In this document: positions 49,431 to 61,631 of the stretch, piece after piece | Position numbering within the stretch: the first letter of the stretch is position 1 | Layout of the letters: the number at the start of each line of letters is the position of its first letter | Assembly (NCBI RefSeq): GCF_040047665.1 | Contig: NZ_CP157355.1 | Location: 1,178,001-1,242,000, forward strand | Length of the DNA: 64,000 bases | Direction: 5' to 3' | From: Chitinibacter sp. FCG-7 | GTDB lineage: Bacteria > Pseudomonadota > Gammaproteobacteria > Burkholderiales > Chitinibacteraceae | The notes under the pieces: generated by a model | Databases searched by the model: none | The model's input: only the letters and a program-made list of their open reading frames with translations | What the model was told of the DNA's origin: nothing | Translations under genes and position numbers: made by a program

Positions 49431-52400
49431 TTACTCCGACACCTCTCCTGAAGATTCGGCCATCACCTCAGCAGCGACTTCGGCAAAAGGCAGCAATGAT
49501 TCTACCTTGCTTTGCAGACGCTTACGGTTTTTGTGATAAGCCAAACCTGTACCAGCTGGGATCAAGCGACCGACGATCACGTTTTCTTTCAAACCACGCA
49601 GATCATCCACTTTACCCATAATGGCAGCTTCGGTCAGAACGCGAGTTGTTTCCTGGAACGAAGCAGCTGAAATGAACGAATCGGTCGACAACGATGCTTT
49701 CGTGATACCCAGCAAGATATTGTCGTACTTGGCCAACTCTTTACCTTCAGCAGCCAATTTGTCATTGGCAATCAGCACTTCAGCACGCTCAACCTGCTCA
49801 CCCAAGATGAAATCTGAACCACCAGAGTCAGAAATCACAACACGGCGCAACATCTGACGCACAATTACTTCAATGTGCTTGTCATTAATCTTCACACCCT
49901 GCAAGCGGTAAACCTCTTGCACTTCATGAACGATATAACGCGCCAGAGCTTCAATACCTTGCAGACGCAAGATATCGTGCGGATCAATCGGGCCGTCAAC
50001 AATCGTCTCACCACGATTCACCACCTGACCATCGTGCACCATCACATGCTTATCTTTGGAGATCAGATACTCATGGGCTACGCCTTCCAGATCAGTCAAT
50101 ACGAGACGCTGCTTACCTTTGGTATCTTTACCAAAGCTTGCAGTACCAGTGACTTCGGCCAGCATACCCGCGTCTTTTGGTGAGCGAGCTTCAAACAGCT
50201 CAGCCACACGTGGCAGACCACCAGTAATATCACGAGTCTTAGCTGATTCCTGTGGAATACGAGCCAATACATCACCCACACCAACTTGCTGGCCATCTTT
50301 CACAGTAATAATCGAGCCAACCTGGAACGAAATTGTTACTGGCGTATCAGTACCAGCCAGCTTCATTTCATTGCCAAATTCATCGATCAATTTCACCAAT
50401 GGACGCAGACCTTTGCTTGAAGTTACTTTCGCTTTAGAAGCAATAACCACCAACGTCGACAAACCTGTTACATCATCGACTTGCTTAACAACGGTCATGC
50501 CTTCTTCAACGTTTTCAAACTTCACTGTACCTGAGTACTCAGTAATGATTGGACGCGAGTGAGGATCCCAAGTACCCAACACAGTACCAGCCTTGATGAC
50601 ATCGCCGTCTTTTACTGTCAGCGTTGCACCATAAGGTACTTTATGCGTTTCACGTTCGCGACCATTGTCATCCAAGATCAGCACTTCGGCCGAACGAGCG
50701 ATAACAACAGGCTCACCTTTCGCATTGGTCACATAGCGCATGTTGGAGCTATAAGCGATATTACCGCTAGATTTAGCTTCAACCTGATTGGCCGCTGCAG
50801 CTCGAGATGCCGCACCACCGATGTGGAAGGTACGCATCGTCAACTGAGTACCAGGCTCACCGATTGACTGAGCAGCAATAACACCCACTGCTTCACCACT
50901 ATTAACCAGATGACCACGACCCAGATCGCGGCCATAACACTTGGCGCACAGGCCATAGCGGGTTTCACACGACAGCGGCGTACGTACAACCACCTCATCA
51001 ACACCACGCAGTTCGATTTCATCTACCGCGTCTTCATTGAGCAGGTAGCCCGCTTCAAACAATGTTTCTTGTGACGATGGATCAACCACGTCTTTAACCA
51101 CTACACGACCCAAGATACGCTCGCGCAAGGCTTCAACAACGTCACCACCTTGAACCACAGCTTTCATCGCTACACCGTTCTTCGTGCCGCAATCATCTTC
51201 GATCACCACCAAGTCTTGCGTCACATCGACCAGACGACGAGTCAGGTAACCCGAGTTCGCTGTCTTCAATGCCGTATCCGCCAGACCTTTACGTGCACCG
51301 TGTGTTGAGATGAAGTACTGAAGTACCGTCAAACCTTCACGGAAGTTGGTCGTAATCGGCATCTCGATAATCGAGCCATCAGGCTTAGCCATCAGACCAC
51401 GCATACCAGCCAACTGACGAATCTGCGCTGCCGAACCACGGGCACCTGAGTCAGCCATCATGTAAATCGAGTTGAACGACTCTTGCTCATCTTGCTTGCC
51501 ATTGGCGTCAAGTACTGGCTCTTTACCTAGTTGATCCATCATCGCTTTCGCGATCTGATCACCGGCACGGCCCCAGATATCGACAACCTTATTGTAACGC
51601 TCGCCCTGAGTTACCAGACCTGAGCTGTATTGCTGCTCGATCTCTTTCACTTCAGATTGCGCAGCCGCCAGCAACTCAACTTTCTTCGCAGGAACCAACA
51701 TATCATCGACGCAAATCGAGATACCGCCACGCGTAGAGTATGAGAAACCGGTGTACATCAATTGGTCAGCAAATACGACTGTATCTTTCAAACCGCAGCG
51801 GCGGAAAGAGGCATTGATCAGCTTACCAATTTCTTTTTTCTTCAATGACTTGTCGATATGCGAGAAATCCAGACCTTTTGGCAGGATTTCAGACAAGATC
51901 GCGCGGCCAACCGTCGTATCACGACGAACCATCTTGCTTTCCCATTCGCCAGATTCATTTTTGAACCATTCTTTCAGGCGAATTGAAACACGAGTTTGCA
52001 GTGTTACATCTTTGTTAGCGTATGCGCGCAAGGCTTCAGACACGTTAGAGAAGATAGTCAGACGCTGACCATCGTCGTTCAAACGCTCGCCTTTGGCGTA
52101 TTTCGCTTCGCGAGTCATGTAGTACAGACCCAAGACGATGTCCTGCGACGGTACGATGATTGGCTCGCCATTGGCTGGTGCCAATACGTTATTCGACGCC
52201 AACATCAGCGTACGCGCTTCCATTTGCGCTTCCAGCGACAATGGAACGTGAACCGCCATCTGGTCACCGTCAAAGTCGGCATTGAATGCCGCACAAACCA
52301 GCGGGTGCAACTGAATCGCTTTACCTTCGATCAGCGTCGGTTCAAACGCTTGAATACCCAAACGGTGCAGCGTTGGCGCACGGTTGAGCAGAACCGGATG

Positions 52401-53678
52401 CTCGCGGATCACGTCTTCCAAGATATCCCAAACTACCGGCTCTTGGCTTTCAACCATTTTCTTCGCGGCTTTAATCGTCGTTGCTAGACCCATCACTTCC
52501 AATTTATGGAAAATGAACGGTTTGAACAATTCCAATGCCATTAACTTTGGCAGGCCGCACTGATGCAGGCGCAAAGTTGGGCCTACGGTAATCACCGAAC
52601 GACCTGAGTAGTCAACACGTTTACCCAGCAAGTTCTGACGGAAACGACCGCCCTTACCTTTGATCATGTCAGCCAGTGACTTCAGCGGACGCTTGTTCGC
52701 GCCAGTCATCGCTTTACCGCGACGGCCGTTATCGAGCAATGAGTCAACCGACTCTTGCAACATACGCTTTTCGTTGCGAACGATGATTTCAGGCGCGCGC
52801 AATTCGAGCAGACGTTTCAGACGGTTATTACGGTTAATCACGCGGCGATACAGATCATTCAGATCGGAAGTCGCAAAACGACCGCCATCCAATGGCACCA
52901 AGGGACGCAATTCTGGCGGCAAGACTGGCAATACTTCCAAAATCATCCACTCAGGTTTGATACCTGAACGCTCAAACGCTTCCAATACTTTCAAGCGTTT
53001 CGCAATTTTCTTGATCTTAGTTTCAGAGCCGGTGCTTTCCAACTCAGAACGCAGACGGCTGATCTCTTGATCAACGTCCATCGACTTGAGCAATTCGCGA
53101 ACCGCTTCAGCGCCCATCATTGCGACAAATTCATCGCCGTATTCTTCGACTTTAGAGAAGTAGTCTTCTTCAGTCAGCAATTGGCCACGCTGCAGCGGCG
53201 TCATGCCTGGCTCGATCACGATGAACGCTTCGAAATACAGTACACGCTCGATATCGCGCAAAGCGATATCCAATACCATACCCAAACGAGATGGCAATGA
53301 CTTCAGGAACCAGATGTGCGCAACTGGACTAGCCAGCTCAATGTGACCCATGCGTTCGCGACGGACTTTAGACAAAGTCACCTCAACGCCACATTTTTCA
53401 CAAATCACGCCACGGTGTTTCAGACGTTTGTACTTACCGCACAAACATTCGTAATCTTTAATTGGGCCAAAAATACGAGCACAAAATAGACCATCACGCT
53501 CAGGCTTGAACGTACGATAGTTGATGGTTTCTGGCTTCTTCACTTCGCCAAAAGACCAAGAACGGATTTTCTCAGGCGATGCGAGCCCGATTTTAATCGC
53601 GTCAAATTCTTCGTCTTGTGCGACTTGCTTGAAGAGTTCGAGTAAGCCTTTCATTCCAATATTCTCCAGTGAGGGCAA
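49431..53678 (-). CDS. rpoC: DNA-directed RNA polymerase subunit beta'
   Basis: 1,415 residues. The N-terminal zinc finger carries CLCGKYKR and CEKCGVEV (about residues 70-88), and the catalytic NADFDGD triad of aspartates is near residue 460. The second zinc site has [15 protein letters not shown]. Length and domain order match proteobacterial beta'. It follows rpoB after 61 bases and ends at the str promoter. Confidence 0.98.
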   Translation of the reverse strand: MPSLENIGMKGLLELFKQVAQDEEFDAIKIGLASPEKIRSWSFGEVKKPETINYRTFKPERDGLFCARIFGPIKDYECLCGKYKRLKHRGVICEKCGVEVTLSKVRRERMGHIELASPVAHIWFLKSLPSRLGMVLDIALRDIERVLYFEAFIVIEPGMTPLQRGQLLTEEDYFSKVEEYGDEFVAMMGAEAVRELLKSMDVDQEISRLRSELESTGSETKIKKIAKRLKVLEAFERSGIKPEWMILEVLPVLPPELRPLVPLDGGRFATSDLNDLYRRVINRNNRLKRLLELRAPEIIVRNEKRMLQESVDSLLDNGRRGKAMTGANKRPLKSLADMIKGKGGRFRQNLLGKRVDYSGRSVITVGPTLRLHQCGLPKLMALELFKPFIFHKLEVMGLATTIKAAKKMVESQEPVVWDILEDVIREHPVLLNRAPTLHRLGIQAFEPTLIEGKAIQLHPLVCAAFNADFDGDQMAVHVPLSLEAQMEARTLMLASNNVLAPANGEPIIVPSQDIVLGLYYMTREAKYAKGERLNDDGQRLTIFSNVSEALRAYANKDVTLQTRVSIRLKEWFKNESGEWESKMVRRDTTVGRAILSEILPKGLDFSHIDKSLKKKEIGKLINASFRRCGLKDTVVFADQLMYTGFSYSTRGGISICVDDMLVPAKKVELLAAAQSEVKEIEQQYSSGLVTQGERYNKVVDIWGRAGDQIAKAMMDQLGKEPVLDANGKQDEQESFNSIYMMADSGARGSAAQIRQLAGMRGLMAKPDGSIIEMPITTNFREGLTVLQYFISTHGARKGLADTALKTANSGYLTRRLVDVTQDLVVIEDDCGTKNGVAMKAVVQGGDVVEALRERILGRVVVKDVVDPSSQETLFEAGYLLNEDAVDEIELRGVDEVVVRTPLSCETRYGLCAKCYGRDLGRGHLVNSGEAVGVIAAQSIGEPGTQLTMRTFHIGGAASRAAAANQVEAKSSGNIAYSSNMRYVTNAKGEPVVIARSAEVLILDDNGRERETHKVPYGATLTVKDGDVIKAGTVLGTWDPHSRPIITEYSGTVKFENVEEGMTVVKQVDDVTGLSTLVVIASKAKVTSSKGLRPLVKLIDEFGNEMKLAGTDTPVTISFQVGSIITVKDGQQVGVGDVLARIPQESAKTRDITGGLPRVAELFEARSPKDAGMLAEVTGTASFGKDTKGKQRLVLTDLEGVAHEYLISKDKHVMVHDGQVVNRGETIVDGPIDPHDILRLQGIEALARYIVHEVQEVYRLQGVKINDKHIEVIVRQMLRRVVISDSGGSDFILGEQVERAEVLIANDKLAAEGKELAKYDNILLGITKASLSTDSFISAASFQETTRVLTEAAIMGKVDDLRGLKENVIVGRLIPAGTGLAYHKNRKRLQSKVESLLPFAEVAAEVMAESSGEVSE

Positions 53679-53739
53679 TCAGGGTATTAGCTGCAAGGCC
53701 AGATTAAATCTGGCCTTGCAGCCCTATACCTCACAGCAA

Positions 53740-56700
53740 TCAATAGGTTTCCAGATCGATATCGATACCGAGCGAGCGGATTTCCTTAACCAATACATTG
53801 AATGACTCTGGCATGCCAGCATCAATGCGGTGATCACCCTTCACAATGTTTTCGTATACTTTGGTACGACCATTCACGTCGTCGGACTTCACAGTCAACA
53901 TCTCTTGCAAGGTGTACGCTGCGCCGTAAGCTTCCAGTGCCCAAACCTCCATCTCACCGAAACGCTGACCACCGAACTGAGCTTTACCGCCCAATGGTTG
54001 TTGCGTTACCAGAGAGTATGGCCCCGTCGAACGCGCGTGCATCTTGTCATCCACCAAGTGGTGCAGTTTCAAGTAATGCATTACACCCACAGTGACTTTA
54101 CGTTCAAACGGCTCACCCGTGCGGCCATCAAACAGCTGCATCTGGGTCTTGCTGGAGTTAAACGCCAGTTGCTGCGTACGCGCATCTGAATCTGGATAAG
54201 CCAGATCGAGCATTTCACCGATTTCGCTTTCTTTCGCGCCGTCAAATACCGGGCTCGCAAAAGTCATACCGGTGCTCAGACCTTTGGCCAACTCCAACAC
54301 TTCGCCATCATCCAGACCTGCGATGTCTTCTGACTTGCCATTGGTGTTGTAGATTTTCTCAAGGTAAGCGCGCACTTCGGCGGTGTTTTGCTGTTCGCGC
54401 AACATCGCATTAATGCGTTGACCAATTCCTTTCGCCGCCCAACCGAGGTGAACTTCCAAGATCTGACCAATATTCATACGTGATGGAACGCCCAATGGGT
54501 TCAACACGATATCCACTGGCGTACCGTCGGCCATGTGTGGCAAGTCTTCAACTGGCAGGATCTTCGATACCACACCCTTGTTACCGTGACGACCGGCCAT
54601 CTTATCGCCGGGTTGCAGACGACGTTTCACCGCAACGTAAACTTTAACCATTTTGATCACGCCTGGTGGCAATTCGTCACCTTGCGTCAATTTACGTTTT
54701 TTATCTTCGAAACGCAGTTCAAACTCGGCTTTAGTCTGGGCGATCAGGTCTTTATTCGCTTCAAGCTGTCGTGCGCTTTCTTCGTCAGACAAACGGATAT
54801 CAAACCAGTCATGCTTGCTTGGCAAATCTGCCAAGTAGTCAGCAGTCACCGTCGCACCTTTAGCGAGTTTTTTCGGGCCGCCGTTGGCTACTTTACCAAC
54901 CAGCATCTCTTCAATACGCTTGAACAAGTCGGCTTCAACGATACGCAACTGGTCATTCAAGTCTTGGCGGTAACGACGCAATTGCTCTTCGATAATCGCT
55001 TGAGCACGTTTATCACGCTCAATCCCTTCACGGGTAAATACTTGAACGTCGATCACCGTACCGGTCATGCCTGATGGCACGCGCAGCGACGTGTCTTTCA
55101 CGTCAGACGCTTTTTCACCGAAGATCGCACGCAGCAGTTTTTCTTCTGGCGTAAGTTGAGTTTCGCCTTTAGGCGTTACTTTACCAACCAGAACATCACC
55201 AGCTTCAACTTCAGCACCGATGTAAACCACACCTGCATCATCCAAACGACCCAGCATACGCTCAGACAAGTTTGAAATATCGCGGGTAATTTCTTCAGGG
55301 CCCAGCTTGGTGTCACGCGCCATCACGTTCAATTCTTCGATGTGGATCGAAGTGTAACGATCATCAGCAATGACCTTCTCGGAGATCAGAATCGAATCCT
55401 CGAAGTTGTAACCATTCCAAGGCATGAAGGCGATGGTCATATTTTGACCCAGCGCCAATTCACCCAGGTCAGTTGACGCGCCGTCAGCAACCACATCACC
55501 TTTAGCCAGCAAATCGCCTTTCTTCACGATTGGACGCTGGTTGGTGTTGGTATTCTGATTAGAGCGGGTAAATTTAACCAAGTTGTAGATATCTACACCG
55601 GCTTCACCCGCAATCACTTCGTCATTGTTTACACGAACAACGATACGAGTCGCATCAACGTAATCAACCACGCCGCCGCGCAAAGCAGTGACCGCCGTGC
55701 CTGAGTCAGTCGCACATGTGCGCTCGATACCGGTACCCACGAATGGTTTTTCTGCACGCAAGCAAGGTACTGCCTGACGCTGCATGTTGGCGCCCATCAA
55801 TGCACGGTTGGCGTCATCGTGTTCCAGGAATGGAATCAATGAAGCGGCAACCGATACGATCTGGCTAGGCGCAACGTCCATGAATTGAACGCGATCTGGC
55901 GTCGCCACAATCGTTTCGCCCGCTTCACGGCAAGTGACCAATTCGTCAGTCAGATTGTTTTCGTCATCAGTCTGGGCATTGGCCTGAGCAATAACGTATT
56001 TACCTTCCTGAATCGCCGACAGGTATTCGATTTCAGCGGTTACCTTGCCGTCAACCACTTTGCGGTATGGCGTTTCAAGGAAACCATATTCATTAGTACG
56101 TGCGTAGCAAGACAGAGAGTTGATCAAACCAATGTTTGGACCCTCTGGTGTCTCAATCGGACATACGCGACCGTAGTGCGTTGGATGTACGTCACGAACC
56201 TCAAAGCCTGCGCGTTCGCGCGTCAAACCGCCTGGACCCAGAGCAGAAACACGACGTTTGTGCGTGATTTCAGACAATGGATTCGTTTGGTCCATAAATT
56301 GCGACAGCTGTGACGAACCAAAGAACTCTTTCACTGCTGCTGATACAGGTTTGGCATTGATCAGATCATGTGGCATTAGGTTGTCTGATTCAGCTTGCGA
56401 CAGACGCTCTTTCACTGCACGCTCAACACGAACCAGACCAGCGCGGAATTGGTTCTCAGCCAACTCACCGACCGAACGCACACGACGGTTACCCAAGTGA
56501 TCGATGTCATCGACTTCGCCACGGCTATTACGCAGCTCAAGCAAGATACCGATTACAGCAATGATGTCTTCAGTCGACAGAATGCCTGGGCCAGTAATGC
56601 CTTTGCCACCTACGCGCTCGTAGAAACGACGCTGCCAGCCCGGCGCTTTTTCATCCAGACGATCCGGATAAGCACGGCTGTTAAATTTCATGCGGCCAAC

Positions 56701-57918
56701 TGCAGACAGATCGTAACGATCTTCCGAGAAGAACAAACCATTGAACAAGGCTTGTACTGCGTCTTCAGTTGGCGGCTCGCCTGGACGCATCATGCGATAG
56801 ATCGCCACACGGGCTTGCCATTGATCTTGCGTATCATCGGTACGCAAAGTCGAAGAAATGAAGCCACCTTGGTCGAGGTCATTGATGTACAACGTCGTGA
56901 TTTCTTTCACTTCGTTGGCATCCAACTTCACCAGCAAGTCTTCAGTAATTTCTTCATTGGCCTTAGCGACCACTTCACCCGTTTCCGGGCTAATCACATC
57001 TTTAGCCAATACACGGCCATACGTGTAATCAAGCGGAACTTGAACACGCGTCATGCCGGCATTGTTGATATCACGAATGGTTTTAGCTGTGATGCGCTTG
57101 TCTTTTTGTGCCAGAACTTTGCCATCGTCAGCAACGATATCAAACTTGGCCACTTCGCCACGCAAGCGATCAGACTGCAAATGCCAGAACACACCATCTT
57201 CAGTTAGGTAGAAGGTATCTGTGTCAAAGAATTCAGCCAGAATCTGTTCAGGCGTATACCCCAGTGCTTTGAGCAGGATAGACACCGGCATTTTGCGACG
57301 GCGGTCGATACGGAAGAACAGCAAATCTTTCGGATCAAACTCGAAATCCAGCCATGAACCACGGTAAGGAATAATACGAGCCGAGAACAGCAATTTACCC
57401 GAGCTGTGGGTTTTACCCTTGTCATGCTCGAAGAACACACCCGGAGAGCGGTGCAACTGAGACACAATCACACGCTCGGTACCGTTGATCACGAACGAGC
57501 CGTTACGTGTCATCAACGGAATTTCACCGAAATACACGTCCTGCTCTTTCACTTCCTTGATCGTTGGTTTTGAGGATTCGCGATCCATAATCACCAGACG
57601 AACACGGGCGCGCAAAGGCGCGGCAAACGTGATACCACGTTGCTGACATTCCTTCACGTCAAAGGCAGGTTCACCCAATGAGTAATGCACAAACTCAAGG
57701 CGTGCATATTCGTTGTGCGAAACAATCGGGAAAATTGAGTTAAACGCAGCCTGCAGACCAATTTCACGACGCGCCTCAATCGGCACGCCTAGTTGCAGGT
57801 ATTCGGAATAAGAGTCGATCTGAGTAGCCAACAGAAACGGCACTTCAAGGACACTTGCCCGCTTCGCAAAACTCTTGCGAATGCGTTTCTTCTCAGTGAA
57901 CGAGTATTTCATACTCAT
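53740..57918 (-). CDS. rpoB: DNA-directed RNA polymerase subunit beta
   Basis: 1,392 residues from [17 protein letters not shown] at 57918, which has GGAGAG just upstream; in-frame codons further upstream run into the attenuator and are not used. The rifampicin region [20 protein letters not shown] and the following [10 protein letters not shown] are wild type at all the common resistance positions. Catalytic-side motifs [12 protein letters not shown] and the C-terminal clamp segment are intact. Confidence 0.98.
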   Translation of the reverse strand: MSMKYSFTEKKRIRKSFAKRASVLEVPFLLATQIDSYSEYLQLGVPIEARREIGLQAAFNSIFPIVSHNEYARLEFVHYSLGEPAFDVKECQQRGITFAAPLRARVRLVIMDRESSKPTIKEVKEQDVYFGEIPLMTRNGSFVINGTERVIVSQLHRSPGVFFEHDKGKTHSSGKLLFSARIIPYRGSWLDFEFDPKDLLFFRIDRRRKMPVSILLKALGYTPEQILAEFFDTDTFYLTEDGVFWHLQSDRLRGEVAKFDIVADDGKVLAQKDKRITAKTIRDINNAGMTRVQVPLDYTYGRVLAKDVISPETGEVVAKANEEITEDLLVKLDANEVKEITTLYINDLDQGGFISSTLRTDDTQDQWQARVAIYRMMRPGEPPTEDAVQALFNGLFFSEDRYDLSAVGRMKFNSRAYPDRLDEKAPGWQRRFYERVGGKGITGPGILSTEDIIAVIGILLELRNSRGEVDDIDHLGNRRVRSVGELAENQFRAGLVRVERAVKERLSQAESDNLMPHDLINAKPVSAAVKEFFGSSQLSQFMDQTNPLSEITHKRRVSALGPGGLTRERAGFEVRDVHPTHYGRVCPIETPEGPNIGLINSLSCYARTNEYGFLETPYRKVVDGKVTAEIEYLSAIQEGKYVIAQANAQTDDENNLTDELVTCREAGETIVATPDRVQFMDVAPSQIVSVAASLIPFLEHDDANRALMGANMQRQAVPCLRAEKPFVGTGIERTCATDSGTAVTALRGGVVDYVDATRIVVRVNNDEVIAGEAGVDIYNLVKFTRSNQNTNTNQRPIVKKGDLLAKGDVVADGASTDLGELALGQNMTIAFMPWNGYNFEDSILISEKVIADDRYTSIHIEELNVMARDTKLGPEEITRDISNLSERMLGRLDDAGVVYIGAEVEAGDVLVGKVTPKGETQLTPEEKLLRAIFGEKASDVKDTSLRVPSGMTGTVIDVQVFTREGIERDKRAQAIIEEQLRRYRQDLNDQLRIVEADLFKRIEEMLVGKVANGGPKKLAKGATVTADYLADLPSKHDWFDIRLSDEESARQLEANKDLIAQTKAEFELRFEDKKRKLTQGDELPPGVIKMVKVYVAVKRRLQPGDKMAGRHGNKGVVSKILPVEDLPHMADGTPVDIVLNPLGVPSRMNIGQILEVHLGWAAKGIGQRINAMLREQQNTAEVRAYLEKIYNTNGKSEDIAGLDDGEVLELAKGLSTGMTFASPVFDGAKESEIGEMLDLAYPDSDARTQQLAFNSSKTQMQLFDGRTGEPFERKVTVGVMHYLKLHHLVDDKMHARSTGPYSLVTQQPLGGKAQFGGQRFGEMEVWALEAYGAAYTLQEMLTVKSDDVNGRTKVYENIVKGDHRIDAGMPESFNVLVKEIRSLGIDIDLETY

Positions 57919-58061
57919 AAACTCTCCATGGGTGGGGCGCAATGGACAAACCGCAAAACGCCCGCTAACAATTAGTTGTGAGCGGTTTCTGGTTTGTCTG
58001 CTGCAAATTCTAGACTTACTTGCCAAAATATTTTGTAAGCAAGCCGCAGTATACAAACGCA

Positions 58062-58089
58062 AAAGGGCAGACGGATTGCTCCGTCTGCC
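58062..58089 (-). terminator. Attenuator between rplL and rpoB
   Basis: A perfect 10-base stem GGCAGACGGA / TCCGTCTGCC (58066-58075 with 58080-58089), 4-base loop, followed on the minus strand by CTTTTG. A partial terminator here would lower rpoBC relative to rplJL, as known at the same position in E. coli. The rest of the 194-base gap (57919-58112) holds no gene. Confidence 0.75.
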
Positions 58090-58112
58090 TGTACTACTTA
58101 GCTAGCTAAAGA

Positions 58113-58487
58113 TTACTTAACTTCAGCAGTTGCGCCAGCTTCGATCAATTTCTTAGCGATAGCGTCAGCGTCAGCTTTAGAAACGCCTTCTTTAACTGGT
58201 TTTGGTGCGCCGTCAACCAAGTCTTTAGCTTCTTTCAAGCCCAGACCAGTTACTTCACGAACAACTTTAATCACGCCAACTTTCTGAGCGCCAGCGCCAG
58301 TCAGGATAACGTCGAATTCAGTTTTTTCTTCAGCAGCAGCAGCAGCGCCGCCAGCAGCTGGGCCAGCTACAGCAACAGCAGCAGCAGAAACACCAAATTT
58401 TTCTTCGAATGCTTTTACCAAGTCATTCAGTTCCAGAACAGTCAAAGCACCTACTGCGTCAAGGATATCTTCTTTAGATACGGCCAT
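58113..58487 (-). CDS. rplL: 50S ribosomal protein L7/L12
   Basis: 124 residues: N-terminal dimerisation helices, an Ala-rich hinge (about 37-52), and the C-terminal factor-binding domain with [20 protein letters not shown]. Multiple copies on L10 form the ribosomal stalk. Confidence 0.98.
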   Translation of the reverse strand: MAVSKEDILDAVGALTVLELNDLVKAFEEKFGVSAAAVAVAGPAAGGAAAAAEEKTEFDVILTGAGAQKVGVIKVVREVTGLGLKEAKDLVDGAPKPVKEGVSKADADAIAKKLIEAGATAEVK

Positions 58488-58540
58488 TTGTTAATACTCC
58501 TGAAAATCTTATCTGATTAATACAATTTAGATACGAAAAA

Positions 58541-59080
58541 TTAAGCTTCTGTCGCTTCTGCTGGAGCCGCTTCGGCTGCAGGAGCGGCTGAGCCCTCGCC
58601 TTTCTTCTCTGCCAGAGCTGCCAGGCCGCGGACAAAGCCAGCCACCGGTGCTTGCATAACGTAGAGAAGTTTCGAGAGCAATTCTTCGCGGCTTGGTACT
58701 GATGCCAAGGCAGCAACTGCTGCAGCATCCATAACTTTGCCATCATAAGAACCCGCTTTCAGAACGATTTTGTCGTCTTTTTTCGCGAATGTGTGCAGCA
58801 ACTTAGCAGCAGCAACTGGGTCTTCGGAAATACCGTAAACCAAAGGACCGACCATTTGATCAGCCAATTCGGCAAACGGAGTTCCTTGTACCGCACGACG
58901 TGCCAGCGTGTTTTTCAAAACACGCAGGTAAACGCCTGACTCACGCGCTTGTTTGCGCAGTTCAGTCATGCTGGAAACCTCGATACCACGATATTCAGCG
59001 ATCACGATGGTTTGAGCATTTGCAACTACTGCTGCAATCTCAGCCACTACCGCTTTTTTGTCGTCAAGATTTAGACTCAA
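58541..59080 (-). CDS. rplJ: 50S ribosomal protein L10
   Basis: 179 residues; base of the L7/L12 stalk and, with it, the translational repressor of its own leader. The start is a rare TTG: GGAGG lies 6 bases before the TTG at 59080, which gives the family N-terminus [12 protein letters not shown]. An in-frame TTG at 59086 abuts the GGAGG and is too close. The C-terminal Ala/Glu-rich tail is normal. Confidence 0.95.
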   Translation of the reverse strand: MSLNLDDKKAVVAEIAAVVANAQTIVIAEYRGIEVSSMTELRKQARESGVYLRVLKNTLARRAVQGTPFAELADQMVGPLVYGISEDPVAAAKLLHTFAKKDDKIVLKAGSYDGKVMDAAAVAALASVPSREELLSKLLYVMQAPVAGFVRGLAALAEKKGEGSAAPAAEAAPAEATEA

Positions 59081-59129
59081 GGTCAACCTCCATTAGTTAA
59101 GTTCAGCATGTTTTCACATGCCACCCAAT

Positions 59130-59275
59130 CAAACGGCGACCAATATTCAGGAGACTTTTACCAAACAAGGGTGTTTAGTGAGAAGCCTGCATTGGGAGCA
59201 CCGTCTGCGTAGGCTGGTGTTTGGGCACCTTGATTAAGCCAGCCAAAGGCTGGCACCTACGGTCTTTGACTATCT
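59130..59275 (-). ncRNA. L10 leader (rplJL autoregulatory mRNA element)
   Basis: The 235-base gap between rplA and rplJ holds paired segments typical of the proteobacterial L10 leader: GACCGTAGGTGCC pairs with CCTACGCAGACGGTG, enclosing an inner GCCAGCC/GGCTGGC hairpin and the kink-turn-like CTTAATCAAGG region. L10-(L12)4 binding here would block rplJ translation. Boundaries are approximate. Confidence 0.75.
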
Positions 59276-59315
59276 GAAGCACCGATACAAATCGGCGCTC
59301 CAGCCCAAAGTCAGA

Positions 59316-60008
59316 TTACAGGACAGACGAAGTGTCTACGCGAACACCCAGGCCCATCGTGCTTGAAACTGCGATTTTCTTGAAGTACACGCCTTTTGAG
59401 CTTGCTGGTTTAGCTTTTTGCAAAGCATCAACCAGAGCGGCCAAGTTTTCGCGCAGATCAGCAGCTTCAAAAGAAGCGCGACCCAATGTAGCGTGAACGA
59501 TACCGCCTTTGTCAGTACGGTATTGAACCTGACCTGCTTTCGCATTTTTAACTGCTTCAGCAACGTTAGGCGTTACAGTACCTACTTTTGGGTTTGGCAT
59601 CAGGCCGCGTGGACCCAAGATTTGACCCAAAGTACCAACGATACGCATAGCATCTGGAGACGCGATCACCACGTCAAAATCCATATTGCCAGCTTTAACT
59701 TGTTCAGCCAGATCTTCAAAACCAACTACGTCTGCACCAGCAGCTTTGGCCGCCTCTGCATTAGCACCTTGTGTAAACACAGCAACGCGTACTGATTTAC
59801 CGGTACCTTTAGGCAAAACTACAGCACCACGAACAACCTGGTCAGATTTACGTGGATCAACGCCCAAATTGAACGAAACATCGATAGATTCGTTAAATTT
59901 GGCAGTCGCTGCACCTTTTACCAAAGCAATTGCTTCGTCGATTGCGTACAGTTTGTTGCTATCAACAGTTGCGCGCAATGCTGCAAGACGTTTAGAAACC
60001 TTAGCCAT
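59316..60008 (-). CDS. rplA: 50S ribosomal protein L1
   Basis: 230 residues; mobile L1 stalk protein and repressor of the rplK-rplA m[18 protein letters not shown] is diagnostic. It directly abuts rplK with no gap. Confidence 0.98.
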   Translation of the reverse strand: MAKVSKRLAALRATVDSNKLYAIDEAIALVKGAATAKFNESIDVSFNLGVDPRKSDQVVRGAVVLPKGTGKSVRVAVFTQGANAEAAKAAGADVVGFEDLAEQVKAGNMDFDVVIASPDAMRIVGTLGQILGPRGLMPNPKVGTVTPNVAEAVKNAKAGQVQYRTDKGGIVHATLGRASFEAADLRENLAALVDALQKAKPASSKGVYFKKIAVSSTMGLGVRVDTSSVL

Positions 60009-60440
60009 TTACACGCCCTCCACTTCGATACCAATCGAACGAGCTGAACCAGCAATCGTACGAACAGCAGCATCCAAATCGCCACCAGTCAAATCAGCTT
60101 GCTTGGTTTTTACGATTTCTTCGAGTTGAGCGCGAGTCACTTTACCTACTTTATCGGTATGTGGCTTTGGCGAGCCTTTAGTAATGCCCGCCGCTTTTTT
60201 CAGCAAGATAGTTGCTGGAGGCGATTTCATTACAAAAGTGAATGATTTGTCTGCAAAGGCAGTAATCACAACTGGAATTGGCAAGCCTGGCTCAACGCCT
60301 TGAGTTGCAGCGTTGAACGCTTTACAAAATTCCATGATGTTCAAGCCGCGCTGACCCAGAGCTGGACCAATTGGAGGCGATGGATTTGCTTTACCAGCTG
60401 GCACTTGCAGCTTGATGTAGCCAATGATTTTTTTTGCCAC
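60009..60440 (-). CDS. rplK: 50S ribosomal protein L11
   Basis: 143 residues; binds the GTPase-associated centre of 23S rRNA and is needed for RelA activation. [21 protein letters not shown] is typical. First gene of rplKAJL. Confidence 0.98.
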   Translation of the reverse strand: MAKKIIGYIKLQVPAGKANPSPPIGPALGQRGLNIMEFCKAFNAATQGVEPGLPIPVVITAFADKSFTFVMKSPPATILLKKAAGITKGSPKPHTDKVGKVTRAQLEEIVKTKQADLTGGDLDAAVRTIAGSARSIGIEVEGV

Positions 60441-60467
60441 AGTACTACTCCTAAAAATGGGTCAAAC

Positions 60468-60517
60468 GCTAGCCAGAACAGCTAGCTCCCCTACCAATAA
60501 CGCCAGCACCGAGGTGC
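60468..60517 (-). promoter_or_regulatory. Candidate L1-binding leader of rplK
   Basis: Two small hairpins, GCACC/GGTGC (60506-60517) and GCTAGC/GCTAGC (60468-60486), lie in the 96-base gap before rplK. L1 regulates this operon from the same place in E. coli, so these are candidates for its site; the exact L1 motif was not verified. Confidence 0.4.
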
Positions 60518-60536
60518 CAACGCCTCTACACGCAGA

Positions 60537-61070
60537 TTAGGTTTTTTCAACCTGCGAGAATTCCAAATCTACTGGTGTTGCACGACCAAAGATCGACACA
60601 GTCACTTTCAAACGGTTCTTGTCGTAATCAACGTCTTGCACGGTCGCAGTAAAATCAGCAAACGGACCATCAGTAACCCGCAGAGTCTCGCCAACTTCAA
60701 ACAGGATTTTGTGGCGAGGCTTATCAGCGCCATCCTGCACCTGCTGCATCATGCGCTCGACTTCTTTCACTGGAATCGGCATCGGCTTCGTACCTGAGCC
60801 ACCGATAAAACCAGTTACTTTTGGCGTACTTTTCACCAAATGCCAGCTATCGTCAGTCATATCCATTTCAACAAAAACATAACCTGGATAGAATTTACGC
60901 TCAGTTAATGCCTTGCGACCGGCCTTTACTTCCATTACTTCTTCGACTGGAACAAGAATCTGACCAAACAGATGCCCCATTTCCAAGCGACCAATTTTCT
61001 CGATTAACGCCTTCTGTACGCTTTTTTCAAAGCCTGAGTACGCGTGAACTACATACCAACGCATTGCCAT
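60537..61070 (-). CDS. nusG: Transcription termination/antitermination protein NusG
   Basis: 177 residues: N-terminal NGN domain ([16 protein letters not shown]) binds the polymerase clamp, and the C-terminal KOW domain (about 125-177) binds Rho or S10. A second in-frame ATG at 61064 is possible. It follows secE after 18 bases. Confidence 0.98.
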   Translation of the reverse strand: MAMRWYVVHAYSGFEKSVQKALIEKIGRLEMGHLFGQILVPVEEVMEVKAGRKALTERKFYPGYVFVEMDMTDDSWHLVKSTPKVTGFIGGSGTKPMPIPVKEVERMMQQVQDGADKPRHKILFEVGETLRVTDGPFADFTATVQDVDYDKNRLKVTVSIFGRATPVDLEFSQVEKT

Positions 61071-61088
61071 GCTCGATTCCCCGACTGA

Positions 61089-61442
61089 TTAACCGCGACC
61101 CAGCACGATATCGTAAAACAACCAAGCCAAGCCAGAATCAACCACCCACATAAACAGGGCTAACACAGCTACAAACAAGAATACAACGCCAGTCACTTGC
61201 CACGTTTCTTTCTTGCTTGGCCAAACAACCTTCTGAGCTTCCTTTACCGAGTCGCGGGCATAATCGACAAAAGAGCGCCCCAACTCACTAAACCAAAGCA
61301 CAACCCCTGCAGCCAGCAAACCGGCCACAACAGAGAGAGAGCCAACAAAAGACTGCCCAGCAGGCACCAAATAAAAACCAGCAACACCCAAAGCCACGAG
61401 GGCCAGAGCTGCCATTACTTTCAGTCGTTCTATGCTTTGCAT
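61089..61442 (-). CDS. secE: Protein translocase subunit SecE
   Basis: 117 residues with three hydrophobic helices (about 8-26, 36-54, 85-108), like E. coli SecE. The conserved amphipathic segment DSVKEAQKVVWPSKKET precedes the essential third helix that clamps SecY. Confidence 0.96.
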   Translation of the reverse strand: MQSIERLKVMAALALVALGVAGFYLVPAGQSFVGSLSVVAGLLAAGVVLWFSELGRSFVDYARDSVKEAQKVVWPSKKETWQVTGVVFLFVAVLALFMWVVDSGLAWLFYDIVLGRG

Positions 61443-61460
61443 TACGTTTCCGGCGACCCA

Positions 61461-61497
61461 TAAAACAAAGCCGCCCCAGATTAGATCTGGAACGGCT
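61461..61497 (-). terminator. Hairpin between tRNA-Trp and secE
   Basis: Minus strand AGCCG-n2-CCAGAT-CTA-ATCTGG-n2-CGGCT (61469-61497) followed by TTTGTTTTA. It is a plausible partial terminator that would reduce read-through from the tRNA-tuf unit into secE. Confidence 0.6.
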
Positions 61498-61509
61498 CCG
61501 CTGATAATG

Positions 61510-61585
61510 TGGCAGGCGAGGAGGGCTTCGAACCCGCAACCCCCGGTTTTGGAGACCGGTACTCTACCAATTGAGCTACTCGCCT
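61510..61585 (-). tRNA. trpT: tRNA-Trp(CCA)
   Basis: 76 bases including encoded CCA. Anticodon loop TCTCCAAAA with CCA, D arm AGCTCAATTGGTAGAG and T arm GGGTTCGAAGC are clear. It lies between tuf copy 2 and secE. Confidence 0.95.
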
Positions 61586-61631
61586 GGGGAGACCAAAACT
61601 ATAAACTAGCTTTGATCATTTTGCAACAATT

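Noticed and set aside
56395..57207. 270-codon plus-strand frame opposite rpoB
   Set aside because: Shadow of the conserved polymerase gene; no domain and no ribosome-binding site.
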